DNA from: an uncultured Pseudomonas sp.
GTDB lineage: Bacteria > Pseudomonadota > Gammaproteobacteria > Pseudomonadales > Pseudomonadaceae
NCBI RefSeq assembly: GCF_943846705.1
Contig: NZ_OX044366.1
Coordinates: 3,038,001 to 3,102,000, forward strand
Direction of reading: 5' to 3'
DNA length: 64,000 nt
The notes beneath the pieces are model-generated. The model was given only the letters and a program-made list of their open reading frames with translations, was not told the origin of the DNA and ran no database searches. Made by a program: the position numbers and the translations under genes. Within the stretch, counting starts at the first letter, position 1; each line of letters starts with the position of its first letter. This document shows positions 1-8,884 of the stretch, in pieces.

Positions 1-110
1 GTGATGCTAGGGAGGTAGGGTTAGCCACGCAAACGCTCGGACGATATTCAAAGGCCAGCATGTTAACCGAGGCATCAGGCTTTTGCAGGGGGCACGAGCA
101 ATGGCTTAAA

Positions 111-139
111 TTGGTCGTGCACGCTCAGCACCGTATAAT
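111..139 (+). promoter_or_regulatory. sigma-70 promoter of gpsA
   Basis: A -35 hexamer TTGGTC at 111-116 and a perfect -10 TATAAT at 134-139 are separated by exactly 17 bases. The gpsA start lies 43 bases beyond the -10. This is the clearest vegetative promoter seen in the window; no operator-like palindrome overlaps it. Confidence 0.75.
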
Positions 140-181
140 GCGGGCGATTTGCCTCTTTCAATGGTTCACCACGGATGTGTT

Positions 182-1204
182 ATGACTGATCAGCAACCCA
201 TCGCAGTGCTTGGCGGCGGTAGCTTCGGCACTGCAATTGCTAATTTGCTGGCGGAAAATGGCCAGCAGGTCCTGCACTGGATGCGCGACCCCCAGCAGGC
301 CCAGGCGATTCGACTGACCCGTGAAAATCCGCGTTACCTCAAAGGCATCAAAATTCACCTGGGTGTGGAGCCTGTGACCGATCTTGCCGCGGCTTTGCAC
401 GCCTGCCAGATGGTTTTTGTCGCCTTGCCCTCCAGCGCCCTACGGCAAGTGTTGCAGCCGTTGGCGGAGCAGCTTGCAGGCAAGCTGTTGGTTAGCACCA
501 CCAAGGGGATCGAGGCGCAGAGCTTTCTGTTGATGAGCCAGATTCTTGAGGACATTGCCCCGCAAGCGCGCATCGGCGTGCTCTCTGGGCCGAACCTGGC
601 CCGTGAAGTGGCCGAGCATGCGCTGACCGCTTCGGTGGTCGCCAGTGAGGATGAAGACCTTTGCCAGCAGGTGCAGGCGGCGCTGCATGGCCGCACCTTT
701 CGTGTCTACGCCAGTGGCGACCGTTTTGGTGTCGAACTGGGCGGTGCACTGAAAAACGTCTACGCCATCATTGCCGGCATGGCCGCCGCCATGGGCATGG
801 GCGAAAACACCAAGAGCATGCTGATTACTCGCGCTTTGGCAGAAATGACTCGTTTTGCCGTCAAGCTGGGTGCTAACCCGATGACCTTCCTTGGCCTGGC
901 CGGCGTGGGCGATCTGATCGTCACCTGTTCGTCCGCTAAAAGTCGGAATTACCAAGTCGGTTTTGCCTTGGGCGAAGGCTTGAGCCTGGAGGACGCGGTT
1001 GAGCGTTTGGGCGAAGTGGCGGAAGGGGTAAACACCATAAAGGTGTTGAAGTCCAAAGCCGAGGAGCTGGATGTCTACATGCCGCTGGTGGCAGGTTTGC
1101 ATGCGATTGTGTTTGAGGGGCGTACGCTGGATCAGGTGATTGGCGCGCTGATGAATGCAGAGCCGAAGACCGACGTCGACTTTATCCCCACCAGCGGTTT
1201 CTGA
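182..1204 (+). CDS. gpsA: glycerol-3-phosphate dehydrogenase [NAD(P)+]
   Basis: Cytosolic enzyme that reduces dihydroxyacetone phosphate to sn-glycerol 3-phosphate, the backbone precursor of phospholipids. The 340-residue product has the Rossmann dinucleotide loop GGGSFGTAIA at about residues 11-20, the LSGPNLAREVA segment, and the catalytic-lysine segment GGALKNVYAI near residue 190, all typical of GpsA. An upstream in-frame ATG at 149 would add 11 residues; ATG 182 is preferred because it gives the family N-terminus immediately before the dinucleotide-binding strand. It is first in a same-strand run with the DUF4389 gene and sixA, an order I recall from pseudomonads. Confidence 0.95.
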   Translation: MTDQQPIAVLGGGSFGTAIANLLAENGQQVLHWMRDPQQAQAIRLTRENPRYLKGIKIHLGVEPVTDLAAALHACQMVFVALPSSALRQVLQPLAEQLAGKLLVSTTKGIEAQSFLLMSQILEDIAPQARIGVLSGPNLAREVAEHALTASVVASEDEDLCQQVQAALHGRTFRVYASGDRFGVELGGALKNVYAIIAGMAAAMGMGENTKSMLITRALAEMTRFAVKLGANPMTFLGLAGVGDLIVTCSSAKSRNYQVGFALGEGLSLEDAVERLGEVAEGVNTIKVLKSKAEELDVYMPLVAGLHAIVFEGRTLDQVIGALMNAEPKTDVDFIPTSGF

Positions 1205-1236
1205 GTTTCACCTTTAAGACCTGCAAGGAGATAAAC

Positions 1237-1584
1237 ATGAGTGATGGCAATCAGGAACTGCAGCGCGAATCCATTCTGCTGCGCATTCTCTGGATGGTGA
1301 TGTTCACCATCGTCTGGCAACTGGCGGAATTACTCTTGGGCGCGGTGGTGCTGCTGCAGTTGGCTTACCGCTTGTTCTATGGCGCGCCAAATGCGGGCCT
1401 GCTCGGTTTTGGCGACAGCCTGAGCCAGTACCTGGCGCAGATCGGGCGCTTCGGCACCTTTAACAGCGATGAAAAGCCTTGGCCATTCGCTGACTGGCCA
1501 ACGCCGCAAGCACCGCAGGGCGAAACCCCGCACAGCATACCGCCGGCTGCTCACCCGGTGCGTGACGAAGAGCCCAAGCTGTGA
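1237..1584 (+). CDS. DUF4389 small membrane protein
   Basis: 115-residue protein of unknown function. Residues about 15-50 form one or two hydrophobic segments (LLRILWMVMFTIVWQLAELL, then LLQLAYRLFYG), followed by an amphipathic stretch with LSQYLAQIGRF and a proline-rich polar tail. This is the arrangement of DUF4389 proteins. AAGGAG at 1225-1230 sits six bases before the ATG. It lies between gpsA and sixA with short gaps and is probably cotranscribed with them; the sequence does not show what it does. Confidence 0.85.
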   Translation: MSDGNQELQRESILLRILWMVMFTIVWQLAELLLGAVVLLQLAYRLFYGAPNAGLLGFGDSLSQYLAQIGRFGTFNSDEKPWPFADWPTPQAPQGETPHSIPPAAHPVRDEEPKL

Positions 1585-1609
1585 AGCGTCCGCTAGCGAG
1601 GGCAGAGCG

Positions 1610-2074
1610 TTGAAACTGTGGTTGCTGCGCCACGGTGAGGCCGAGCCGTCTGCACGCAGCGATGCCGAACGCAACCTGACGGCCCATGGCCGGCAGCAGG
1701 TGCGCGAAGCCGCTGCGTTTGTGCAAGGCCGTCCATTGCAAGCGGTGCTGGTCAGTCCCTATGTGCGCGCTCAGCAGACGGCGGATCTGCTCTGCGAGGT
1801 GTTGGCATTCAGCGGCGCGCGGGAAAACGTGGCCTGGCTGACGCCGGAAAGTGACGTGCGTCAGGCCATGCGCGAGCTTGATAGCTACCCATTCAAGGAG
1901 CTGTTACTGGTGACCCATCAACCGCTGGTAGGTGCCTTGGCGGGCCTGCTGGTGCATGGTCATCGCCAGCAGCCCTTGACCATGAATACCGCCAGCTTGG
2001 CGTTGCTTGAGGGTGATGCGCTGGTCGCTGGGCTGATGACGTTGGCGGCTCACCAGCACCCTGTGCAGTGCTGA
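1610..2074 (+). CDS. sixA: phosphohistidine phosphatase SixA
   Basis: Histidine-phosphatase-superfamily protein of 154 residues; SixA removes phosphate from phosphohistidine on signalling proteins. The catalytic RHG motif is at residues 7-9 (LWLLRHGEAEP), with the NLTAHGRQQV and SPYVRAQQTA motifs after it. The open frame extends upstream inside the DUF4389 gene, but a start at TTG 1610 puts RHG at its usual N-terminal place and has GAGGGC at 1598-1603 as ribosome binding site. The TTG start suggests modest translation. Function is inferred from the family. Confidence 0.85.
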   Translation: MKLWLLRHGEAEPSARSDAERNLTAHGRQQVREAAAFVQGRPLQAVLVSPYVRAQQTADLLCEVLAFSGARENVAWLTPESDVRQAMRELDSYPFKELLLVTHQPLVGALAGLLVHGHRQQPLTMNTASLALLEGDALVAGLMTLAAHQHPVQC

Positions 2075-2134
2075 CGTAGCAGTACACACCGAAACATTTC
2101 TCCTCTTGCGGGTCACCTTTGTGCGTGGAATAGT

Positions 2135-2158
2135 CCAACCAAGCAATTGCTTGGTTGG
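2135..2158. promoter_or_regulatory. 24-bp perfect palindrome, probable operator
   Basis: Perfect 24-base palindrome whose central 20 bases read AACCAAGCAATTGCTTGGTT. It lies 31 bases before the GTG start of the acyl-CoA synthetase and 61 bases after sixA. Its length and dyad symmetry suit a TetR-type dimer site. As RNA it could also form a hairpin, but no T-run follows, so an operator is more likely than a terminator. No candidate regulator gene is adjacent. Confidence 0.6.
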
Positions 2159-2188
2159 CTCCACAAAAACTACAAAGGAGGAAGCCCT

Positions 2189-3856
2189 GTGGCTGATGCA
2201 AACCGTTTGCCGCTTGAGGTGTTTTATGAGCGTGAGGCTCTGCACCCGAATAAACGCTACATGGTGCAGCCGCTGCCGGGCGGTCAGCTGCAGGAACTGA
2301 GTTGGGCTGATGTCGGCGAGCAAGCGCGCCGTGCGGCTAATTGGCTGCGTAGCCGGGAATTGCCGCAGGGCAGCCGGATTGCGATTATTTCCAAGAACTG
2401 CGCGCACTGGATTATCAGTGATCTGGCGATCTGGATGGCCGGCCACGTCTCGGTGCCGCTCTACCCGAACCTTACCGCCGAGTCGGTCGGCCAGGTGTTG
2501 CGCCATTCCGAAGCGGCGCTGGCATTTGTCGGCAAGCTGGATGACTGGCCGGCCATGGCTCCGGGTGTGCCGGAAGAGATTGCGACTATTGGCCTGCCAT
2601 TACGCCCGCAAGGCGCGTTCAGCTTTACCTGGGCTGAGTTGCAGGCGTGCGCGCCGATCCAGGACAACCCCAAGCCGGCCGCCGATCAGCTCGCCACCAT
2701 CATCTACACCTCGGGTACCACCGGCACGCCGAAAGGGGTGATGCAGCACTTCAGTAACTTCGGTTTTGCGGCCACGCACGCGACCAAGCTGTTCGGTGTG
2801 GGGGAGGCTGACCGGGTGTTGTCCTACTTGCCGCTGTGCCACGTGGCCGAGCGCATGTTTGTCGAACTGGCTTCAATTTATTCAGGGCAAACGATTTTCT
2901 TTGCCGAGAGCCTGGATACCTTCCTCGAAGACCTCAAGCGTGCGCGCCCGACAGTATTGTTCGGCGTGCCGCGGATCTGGACCAAGTTTCAGATGGGCGT
3001 GTACAGCAAGATGCCCGCTGAGAAACTCGACTTTCTACTCAAGCTACCCCTCATCGGCCGCATCGTCGGCAAGAAGGTACTGGTTGGCCTGGGCCTGGAT
3101 GCCGTGCGCTACGCGCTGTCGGGTGCGGCGCCAGTGCCGGAGGCATTGCTCAACTGGTACAAGCGCCTCGGGCTGGAGGTGCTTGAGGTGTATGGCATGA
3201 CCGAGAACTGCGGTTATTCGCATGTCTGCCGGCCCGGCAAATTCCAGCAGGGCTGGATTGGCCAAAACAACCCAGGGGTTGAGGTGCGGATTGCCGAAGA
3301 TGGCGAGGTGCAGGTACGCAGTGGCGCGACCATGCAGGGCTATTACAAAGACCCGGAGAAATCCGCCGAGACCATCACCGCCGATGGCTTCCTGCGTACC
3401 GGTGACAAAGGTGAGCAGGACGCCCAAGGCAACCTGCGGCTGACTGGCCGGATCAAGGAGATTTTCAAAACCAGCAAGGGCAAGTACGTGGCGCCGGCCC
3501 CCATCGAGAACCGCTTGAGTGAGCACTCGCGTATCGAGCAGGTGTGTGTGGTTGGCGATGGCATGGCCCAGCCCATGGCCTTGTGCGTGCTCTCCGAGGT
3601 GGGACGCAGCGAAGCGGCCAACAGTGCTCGGGGCGAGCTGGAAAGCAGCCTGAAAAAACTCTTGGAGCAGGTCAACCAGAGCCTCGATAAGCACGAACGA
3701 CTGCAACGCCTGGTGCTGGTCAAGGAAGTCTGGGCAGTCGACAACGGCTTTCTCACGCCAACCCTGAAAATCAAACGCGCAATAGTCGAAGGTACCTACG
3801 CTGAGCGTTTTAGCGAGTGGACTGAGCGCAGCGAAGCGGTGCTCTGGCATGAGTAA
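2189..3856 (+). CDS. AMP-binding long-chain acyl-CoA synthetase
   Basis: ANL-superfamily adenylate-forming enzyme of 555 residues, expected to activate fatty acids to acyl-CoA through an acyl-adenylate. The nucleotide-binding loop YTSGTTGTPKG is at about 173-183, the A5 motif VYGMTEN in the middle, TGDKGEQDAQG further on, and the acyl-CoA-synthetase segment LTGRIKEIFKTSKGKYVAP near residue 430. GTG 2189 is chosen over an earlier in-frame ATG (2147) because AAAGGAGG (2175-2182) ends six bases before it and the earlier ATG lies inside the palindrome at 2135-2158. Same size and neighbourhood as P. aeruginosa PA1617 as I remember it. Chain-length preference cannot be read from the sequence. Confidence 0.88.
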   Translation: MADANRLPLEVFYEREALHPNKRYMVQPLPGGQLQELSWADVGEQARRAANWLRSRELPQGSRIAIISKNCAHWIISDLAIWMAGHVSVPLYPNLTAESVGQVLRHSEAALAFVGKLDDWPAMAPGVPEEIATIGLPLRPQGAFSFTWAELQACAPIQDNPKPAADQLATIIYTSGTTGTPKGVMQHFSNFGFAATHATKLFGVGEADRVLSYLPLCHVAERMFVELASIYSGQTIFFAESLDTFLEDLKRARPTVLFGVPRIWTKFQMGVYSKMPAEKLDFLLKLPLIGRIVGKKVLVGLGLDAVRYALSGAAPVPEALLNWYKRLGLEVLEVYGMTENCGYSHVCRPGKFQQGWIGQNNPGVEVRIAEDGEVQVRSGATMQGYYKDPEKSAETITADGFLRTGDKGEQDAQGNLRLTGRIKEIFKTSKGKYVAPAPIENRLSEHSRIEQVCVVGDGMAQPMALCVLSEVGRSEAANSARGELESSLKKLLEQVNQSLDKHERLQRLVLVKEVWAVDNGFLTPTLKIKRAIVEGTYAERFSEWTERSEAVLWHE

Positions 3857-3865
3857 GTAGGCATC

Positions 3866-3893
3866 TGGCCGGCATTGGTGCCGGCCACTTTCT
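3866..3893 (+). terminator. hairpin between synthetase and thioesterase genes
   Basis: Nine-base perfect stem TGGCCGGCA / TGCCGGCCA with a four-base TTGG loop at 3866-3887, followed by CTTTCTT. The T-run is imperfect, so this may be a leaky terminator or attenuating hairpin that lowers expression of the downstream thioesterase. Confidence 0.5.
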
Positions 3894-3920
3894 TGCGCAA
3901 CATACTTTTAAGGATTGACT

Positions 3921-4367
3921 ATGGCCCTCTGGCAGCAAACCCCGAACCTTGAGCAGCTCAATGGCTTTCTGCAGAACACCATTGGCGAACAATTGGACAT
4001 TCGCTTCGAGTCCTTCGACGACGAGTCGATCACCGCCAGCATGGTGGTCGACTCGCGTACACATCAACCCTATGGGCTGCTGCATGGCGGTGCTTCAGTG
4101 GTACTGGCGGAAACACTCGGCTCGACCGCCAGCCACCTGTGCATCGACAGCAGCAAGTTCTACTGCGTCGGCCTGGAGGTGAATGCCAACCACCTGCGTG
4201 GCGTGCGCAGTGGTCGAGTCACTGCGGTGGCGCGGCCGGTTCACCTGGGGCGGACCACCCACGTCTGGGACATCCGCCTGAGCGGTGAGGATGGCAAAGC
4301 CAGTTGTATTTCCCGGTTAACCATGGCCATCGTGCCGCTGGGAGAAAACGACCCGGCTCAGCGCTAA
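3921..4367 (+). CDS. PaaI/YdiI-type hot-dog thioesterase
   Basis: Hot-dog acyl-CoA thioesterase of 148 residues. The active-site segment YGLLHGGASVVLAETLGS has His55-Gly-Gly and the expected catalytic acid Glu64; the later GRTTHVWDIR strand is also typical of the YdiI/MenI subgroup. ATG 3921 follows AAGGAT and is preferred over TTG 3915. The gene follows the acyl-CoA synthetase directly, so the pair could set the balance between free acids and CoA thioesters. Substrate unknown. Confidence 0.85.
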   Translation: MALWQQTPNLEQLNGFLQNTIGEQLDIRFESFDDESITASMVVDSRTHQPYGLLHGGASVVLAETLGSTASHLCIDSSKFYCVGLEVNANHLRGVRSGRVTAVARPVHLGRTTHVWDIRLSGEDGKASCISRLTMAIVPLGENDPAQR

Positions 4368-4513
4368 CAGGCAAAACCCGCCAGTGCTGCGCTGGCTGGC
4401 GAGCTGCCCATCAGGTTTGGCCATAGTGCCGTCATTCACTGGCCGTTTTGTCATTGCCGCACGTGCATGGCTACCGGACAATCATCACTCATTACCCTTA
4501 TAAGTCTGCCGCC

Positions 4514-5323
4514 ATGACCCAGCACGTGTTCTTCGCCCATGCCAATGGCTTTCCTTCGGCCACCTACGGCAAGTTGTTTGCCGCGCTGGCACCTGACTAT
4601 CAGGTGCAGCACCTTGAGCAGCATGGTCACGACCCGCGCTTTCCGGTGAATGAAAACTGGAGCAACTTGGTCGATGAGTTGATTCATCACCTCGAAGCCA
4701 ATCAGCAGCCGGTATGGGGTGTGGGCCATTCGCTGGGTGGGGTGCTGCATTACCATGCCGCCTTACTCCGTCCGGAGTTGTACTGCGGGGTGGTGATGCT
4801 CGACTCGCCGGTGCTGACCCTGGCCGACAAAATCGTCATTCGTGCGGCTAAACGCTTTGGCTTTATCGACCGCATCACCCCGGCCGGCCGCACCCTGGGG
4901 CGGCGCGAGGAGTTTATCGACCTGGCCGAAGCGCGCCGTTATTTCGCGGCCAAAAGCCTGTTCAGCCGCTTCGATCCGGAATGTCTGGATGCCTATATTG
5001 AGCATGGCTTGCAGGCGAACGCGAACAGCCTGCGCCTACGCTTTGATCCAGCCACGGAAATCAGCATCTACCGCAACGTGCCGCACACCAGCCCTGGTCG
5101 GCCGCAACAGTTGCAGGTGCCGCTGGCCGTGGTTCGGGGTCAGCACAGTCGCGTGGTCATGCCGCACCATACCCACCTGGTGCGGCGCGTGCCGAAAGGC
5201 GAATACTTGACGTTACCCGGCGGCCATATGTTTCCTCTGGAGCGTCCTCAGGACACCGCGCAGTTGCTGAAGACGCTGTTTCAGCGCTGGTCTGGTCAGC
5301 CCACAAGCGAGCAAAGTGCATGA
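4514..5323 (+). CDS. alpha/beta hydrolase
   Basis: Serine hydrolase of 269 residues. The nucleophile elbow GHSLGG follows WGV in the first half, an N-terminal FAHANGFPS segment supplies the oxyanion region, and the C-terminal LPGGHMFPLE carries the catalytic histidine. The in-frame stretch before ATG 4514 adds 22 residues unlike the family and is excluded. It ends with a four-base ATGA overlap into the next hydrolase gene, so the two are probably translationally coupled. Substrate unknown; the neighbours suggest an ester or lipid. Confidence 0.85.
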   Translation: MTQHVFFAHANGFPSATYGKLFAALAPDYQVQHLEQHGHDPRFPVNENWSNLVDELIHHLEANQQPVWGVGHSLGGVLHYHAALLRPELYCGVVMLDSPVLTLADKIVIRAAKRFGFIDRITPAGRTLGRREEFIDLAEARRYFAAKSLFSRFDPECLDAYIEHGLQANANSLRLRFDPATEISIYRNVPHTSPGRPQQLQVPLAVVRGQHSRVVMPHHTHLVRRVPKGEYLTLPGGHMFPLERPQDTAQLLKTLFQRWSGQPTSEQSA

Positions 5324-6183
5324 GCCTGAATTTCGAAGAGGTGCGTCTGCGCCTGCCACACATTGAACTGGCAGCCCATCTGTATGGGCCTGAAGATGGC
5401 CTGCCGGTGATTGCCTTGCACGGCTGGCTTGACAATGCCGCCAGCTTTGCCCGCCTGGCGCCGCTGTTGCCGGGCTTGCGCATCGTCGCCCTGGATTTTG
5501 CCGGGCATGGCCACTCTGATCACCGCCCGCCAGGCAGCAGTTACGCCATCTGGGATTATGCCTACGATGTGCTGCAGGTCGCCGAGCAGTTCGGCTGGCA
5601 GCGTTTCTCCCTGCTCGGGCATTCCATGGGCGCGATTGTCTCGGTGCTGCTGGCGGCGGCCATGCCCGAGCGTGTCGAGCGTTTGGCGTTAATTGACGGG
5701 CTAATTCCCTATACCGGCGAGGCGGACAGCTCACCGCAGAAACTCGGCGAAGCGCTCAAGGCGCAGCTGGCCTTGGCCGGTAAAAACAAGCCGGTGTACG
5801 CCGAGTTTTCCCGCGCGGTTGAAGCACGCATGCGCGGCGTCGGTGCGGTCAGTCGCGAAGCGGCCGAGCTGCTCGCCCAGCGTGGCCTGATGCCGGTGCC
5901 CGGTGGCTATACATGGCGTACCGACAGCCGCCTGACCCTACCGTCACCGTTGCGCCTGACCCATGCGCATGCGTTGGCGTTTGCGCGCGGCCTGCAATGC
6001 CCGACTAAATTGCTGATGGCGCAACAAGGCATGCTGCTGGCCCAACCGAGCATCCAGCAATTGCTCGAAGGCCTGGCCGTTGAGGCGGTGCAGTTGCCCG
6101 GCGGGCATCATTTGCACCTGGATGACGAGCAAGGTGCAGCGCTGGTAGCAGACTGTTTCAAAGCTTTCCTGGGTGCGTCTTGA
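5320..6183 (+). CDS. alpha/beta hydrolase
   Basis: Second serine hydrolase, 287 residues, overlapping the first by ATGA. Motifs run in the classic order: oxyanion HGWLDNAASF, DFAGHGHSDHR, nucleophile elbow GHSMGA, LIDGLIPY after the next strand, and a terminal LPGGHHLHLD with the catalytic histidine. The best match I recall is the family of PA1622 and esterases of the MGL/SERHL type. It is not a recent tandem copy of its neighbour: beyond the fold motifs the two sequences differ throughout. Confidence 0.87.
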   Translation: MSLNFEEVRLRLPHIELAAHLYGPEDGLPVIALHGWLDNAASFARLAPLLPGLRIVALDFAGHGHSDHRPPGSSYAIWDYAYDVLQVAEQFGWQRFSLLGHSMGAIVSVLLAAAMPERVERLALIDGLIPYTGEADSSPQKLGEALKAQLALAGKNKPVYAEFSRAVEARMRGVGAVSREAAELLAQRGLMPVPGGYTWRTDSRLTLPSPLRLTHAHALAFARGLQCPTKLLMAQQGMLLAQPSIQQLLEGLAVEAVQLPGGHHLHLDDEQGAALVADCFKAFLGAS

Positions 6184-6232
6184 CTTGATCTAGGTAACTG
6201 GGGAAGGTGTGGCGATAGCCATGGAGATTTGC

Positions 6233-6895
6233 ATGATCGACCTGTATACCGCCGCCACCCCTAACGGCCATAAAGTGTCCATCGCACTGGAAGAGTTGCA
6301 ACTGCCTTATAACGTGCAGGCATTGAGCTTCGACAAACAGGAGCAGAAGGCTGCGGCCTTTCTCAAGATAAACCCCAATGGCCGCATCCCGGCGATTGTT
6401 GATCGCGGCAACGACGACTTTGCGGTGTTTGAGTCCGGTGCCATTCTGCTGTACCTGGCCGAGAAAACCGGGCAGCTGCTGCCCAGCGACGGCAAAGCCC
6501 GTTCGCGGGTAATCCAGTGGTTGATGTTCCAGATGGGCGGCGTCGGCCCGATGCAGGGCCAGGCCAATGTGTTTTTCCGCTACTTCCCGGAAAAGCTGCA
6601 GGGGCCTATCGACCGCTATCAGCATGAAACCCGGCGCCTCTATGAGGTGCTCGACACGCGCCTGAGCGAAGCGCAATACCTGGCCGATGACTACAGCATT
6701 GCCGATATCGCCACTTATCCCTGGGTGCGGATCCATGAGTGGGCGGGTGTTGCGGTCGACGGGCTGGAGCATCTGCAGCGCTGGATGAATGAGTTGGCTG
6801 CGCGCCCGGCGGTGCAGCGGGGCCTGTTGGTGCCGCCGCGCGAAGAAGACGGCGATAAAATCGTCAAGGCCGGCCAGTCGATGTTGATCAAATGA
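6233..6895 (+). CDS. Nu-class glutathione S-transferase (YfcG/YghU-like)
   Basis: Glutathione S-transferase of 220 residues that opens MIDLYTAATPNGHKVSIALEE. The TPNG motif is diagnostic of Nu-class GSTs, which act as GSH-dependent disulfide reductases and peroxidases rather than classical conjugating enzymes. FESGAILLYLAEKTG is the GSH gamma-glutamyl site, and DDYSIADIATYPWV the helical-domain signature. ATG 6233 is chosen because GGAGA lies five bases upstream and the family starts at MIDLY. The stop overlaps the next start by four bases. Confidence 0.9.
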   Translation: MIDLYTAATPNGHKVSIALEELQLPYNVQALSFDKQEQKAAAFLKINPNGRIPAIVDRGNDDFAVFESGAILLYLAEKTGQLLPSDGKARSRVIQWLMFQMGGVGPMQGQANVFFRYFPEKLQGPIDRYQHETRRLYEVLDTRLSEAQYLADDYSIADIATYPWVRIHEWAGVAVDGLEHLQRWMNELAARPAVQRGLLVPPREEDGDKIVKAGQSMLIK

Positions 6896-7704
6896 GCCGG
6901 GTTAATCGGTTTTGCCTCGGCTTGAGTGTGCTGCTGGCCAGTACTGTTGCCTGTGCCGACGTTGCCGGCAGTCATGACCTTGAGGTGCTGCCGCGTTTTG
7001 CTGAAAGCAAGATTGTCAGCTTCAAGGACGTTGCCGAGCAGGAACGCATCTACCCGCAAGGGTCGATCCGGCGCATCAGTGGCACCTTGCGCTACGAGCG
7101 CGAAGTCGCCGCTAAAGGTCAGCTAACCGCCGTGACTTATGAATTGCCGCGCAGCCACTCGGCCAATGAGGTGTTCGCCAATGCCCGTGCCGCCCTGCAA
7201 GCGCAAGATGCCGAGCTGCTGTACTGGTGTGTAGGTCGCGAATGCGGCTCAAGCAGCCTGTGGGCGAACGCGGTATTCGACAATACCAAGCTGACGGGTG
7301 CTGATGACGAGCAAACCTATGCGTTGTTGCGCCTGGCTGAACCACGTCAGGACAGCCTGTTGGCGTTGTACAGCATCACTCGCGGTAACAAGCGCGCCTA
7401 CCTGCATGCCGAATTACTCACGGCCAATGCAGCATTGGGTGAAGTGTTGCCAACACCGGCTACCTTGCAGCGCCAGCTGAAAAGTACTGGTGAACTGCGT
7501 CTGACCAAGCAGGTCGAACCTAGCGCTGCCTGGGTCGAACTGCTGGCGCGCAGCCTCAGGCTGGACAGCACGTTGCGCGTCAGTATCAGCGGTGCGCAGG
7601 CGCAAGCCTGGCGTGAGGCACTGGTTGCACAGCGGGTTCGCGCCAGCCGTCTGGAACTGGGTGAGCCTGATGTCAATGGCGTGCAACTCAACGTGCTGCG
7701 CTAG
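6892..7704 (+). CDS. DUF4892 exported protein
   Basis: 270-residue protein with a signal peptide (hydrophobic residues about 5-22, cleavage likely after ACA before DVAGSHDLEVLPRF). The pattern SHDLEVLPRF...RRISGTLRYER...YELPR belongs to DUF4892, a periplasmic or outer-membrane-associated family of unknown function. Two cysteines, WCVGREC, could form a disulfide. Translationally coupled to the GST by ATGA, and the last gene before a strong terminator. Confidence 0.8.
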   Translation: MSRVNRFCLGLSVLLASTVACADVAGSHDLEVLPRFAESKIVSFKDVAEQERIYPQGSIRRISGTLRYEREVAAKGQLTAVTYELPRSHSANEVFANARAALQAQDAELLYWCVGRECGSSSLWANAVFDNTKLTGADDEQTYALLRLAEPRQDSLLALYSITRGNKRAYLHAELLTANAALGEVLPTPATLQRQLKSTGELRLTKQVEPSAAWVELLARSLRLDSTLRVSISGAQAQAWREALVAQRVRASRLELGEPDVNGVQLNVLR

Positions 7705-7741
7705 ACCGTCATTTGCGCTGCGTTTGTCGTTATAAATTTTC

Positions 7742-7771
7742 CGGCTCTGACCCTTGTGGCAGAGCCGTTTT
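7742..7771 (+). terminator. rho-independent terminator
   Basis: Perfect eight-base stem CGGCTCTG / CAGAGCCG with a ten-base loop, followed by TTTT. It lies 37 bases after the DUF4892 gene and closes the lipid-related run of genes that begins near 2.2 kb. Confidence 0.85.
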
Positions 7772-7793
7772 CGTTGTGCAGGGAGCTGAATGA

Positions 7794-8873
7794 ATGGCCA
7801 ATAATGATCGGCTGCTGGTGCAGATACTGCTTCTCGTCTTGCTTGGTGCCAGCCTGTGGGTGCTGGCACCGTTTTGGTCGGCGCTGTTTTGGGCAGCGGT
7901 GCTGTCCTTTGCCAGCTGGCCGGTGATGCGCGTACTGACGCGCTTGCTCGGCGGTCGTCAGGCGCTGGCTGCAGGTCTACTGACTTTGGTCTGGACCGTG
8001 GTGGTTGCGGTGCCTTTGCTGATGCTCGGGTTCAACCTGGCGGATCACATCAAGGATGCCACCGCGTTGCTCAAGGGGTTCCAGGTTGAAGGCTTACCGC
8101 CGGTGCCCTCCTGGTTGGCAGATGTGCCGCTGGTGGGTGATCGCCTGGTGGGCTTCTGGCTGACCATTGACCAGCAGGGCGCGGCATTTTTCGCCACAGT
8201 CCGGCCGTATCTGGGGCAGGTTGGCAACTGGCTGTTGGCGCGCAGTGCGCAGATCGGTGGCGGCATATTGGAACTGGCGCTGAGCCTGATCCTGGTGTTC
8301 TTTTTCTACCGCGACGGGCCTCGGCTGGCCGCGTTTGCGCAAAGCCTGTTGCAACGTTTGATCGGTTCTCGTGCCGACCACTACTTGGAGTTAGTGGCCG
8401 GTACGGTTCAGCGGGTGGTCAACGGCGTGATCGGTACCGCAGCAGCGCAGGCCACTCTGGCGTGGGTCGGCTTCACCATCGCCGGTGTGCCGGGGGCGCT
8501 GGTGCTGGGTGTTATGACGTTCGGCTTTAGCCTGATCATGGTGCCACCACTGGTCTGGGGGCCTGCAGTGGCTTGGTTGTTCTGGCAGGGCGAGGCCGGC
8601 ATGGGGATCTTCTTACTGATCTGGGGCTTTTTTGTGATCAGTGGCGTCGACAACATTCTTAAGCCATACCTGATCAGCCGCGGCGGCAACCTGCCGTTGA
8701 TCGTGGTGCTGCTCGGGGTGTTTGGCGGCATCCTGGCGTTTGGCTTTATGGGCCTGTTCCTCGGCCCAACCTTGTTGGCGGTGGCCTACAGCCTGCTGAG
8801 TGACTGGGTGGGCAGCCCTGCCGGGAGCATTGTGCTCACCAGCAGCGAGCCCGCCGACCAGCCGCACAGCTAA
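7794..8873 (+). CDS. AI-2E family transporter (YdiK-like)
   Basis: Polytopic inner-membrane protein of 359 residues with seven or eight hydrophobic segments, starting ILLLVLLGASLWVLAPFWSALFWA. The C-terminal motif region FVISGVDNILKPYLISRGG...PLIVVLLGVFGGILAFGFMGLFLGP is the signature of the AI-2E exporter/permease superfamily. The family name comes from E. coli TqsA, and real substrates are mostly unknown. GGGAG precedes the ATG. Only 11 bases separate its stop from the end of the convergent patatin gene. Confidence 0.88.
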   Translation: MANNDRLLVQILLLVLLGASLWVLAPFWSALFWAAVLSFASWPVMRVLTRLLGGRQALAAGLLTLVWTVVVAVPLLMLGFNLADHIKDATALLKGFQVEGLPPVPSWLADVPLVGDRLVGFWLTIDQQGAAFFATVRPYLGQVGNWLLARSAQIGGGILELALSLILVFFFYRDGPRLAAFAQSLLQRLIGSRADHYLELVAGTVQRVVNGVIGTAAAQATLAWVGFTIAGVPGALVLGVMTFGFSLIMVPPLVWGPAVAWLFWQGEAGMGIFLLIWGFFVISGVDNILKPYLISRGGNLPLIVVLLGVFGGILAFGFMGLFLGPTLLAVAYSLLSDWVGSPAGSIVLTSSEPADQPHS

Positions 8874-8884
8874 ACGCTCAGTGG

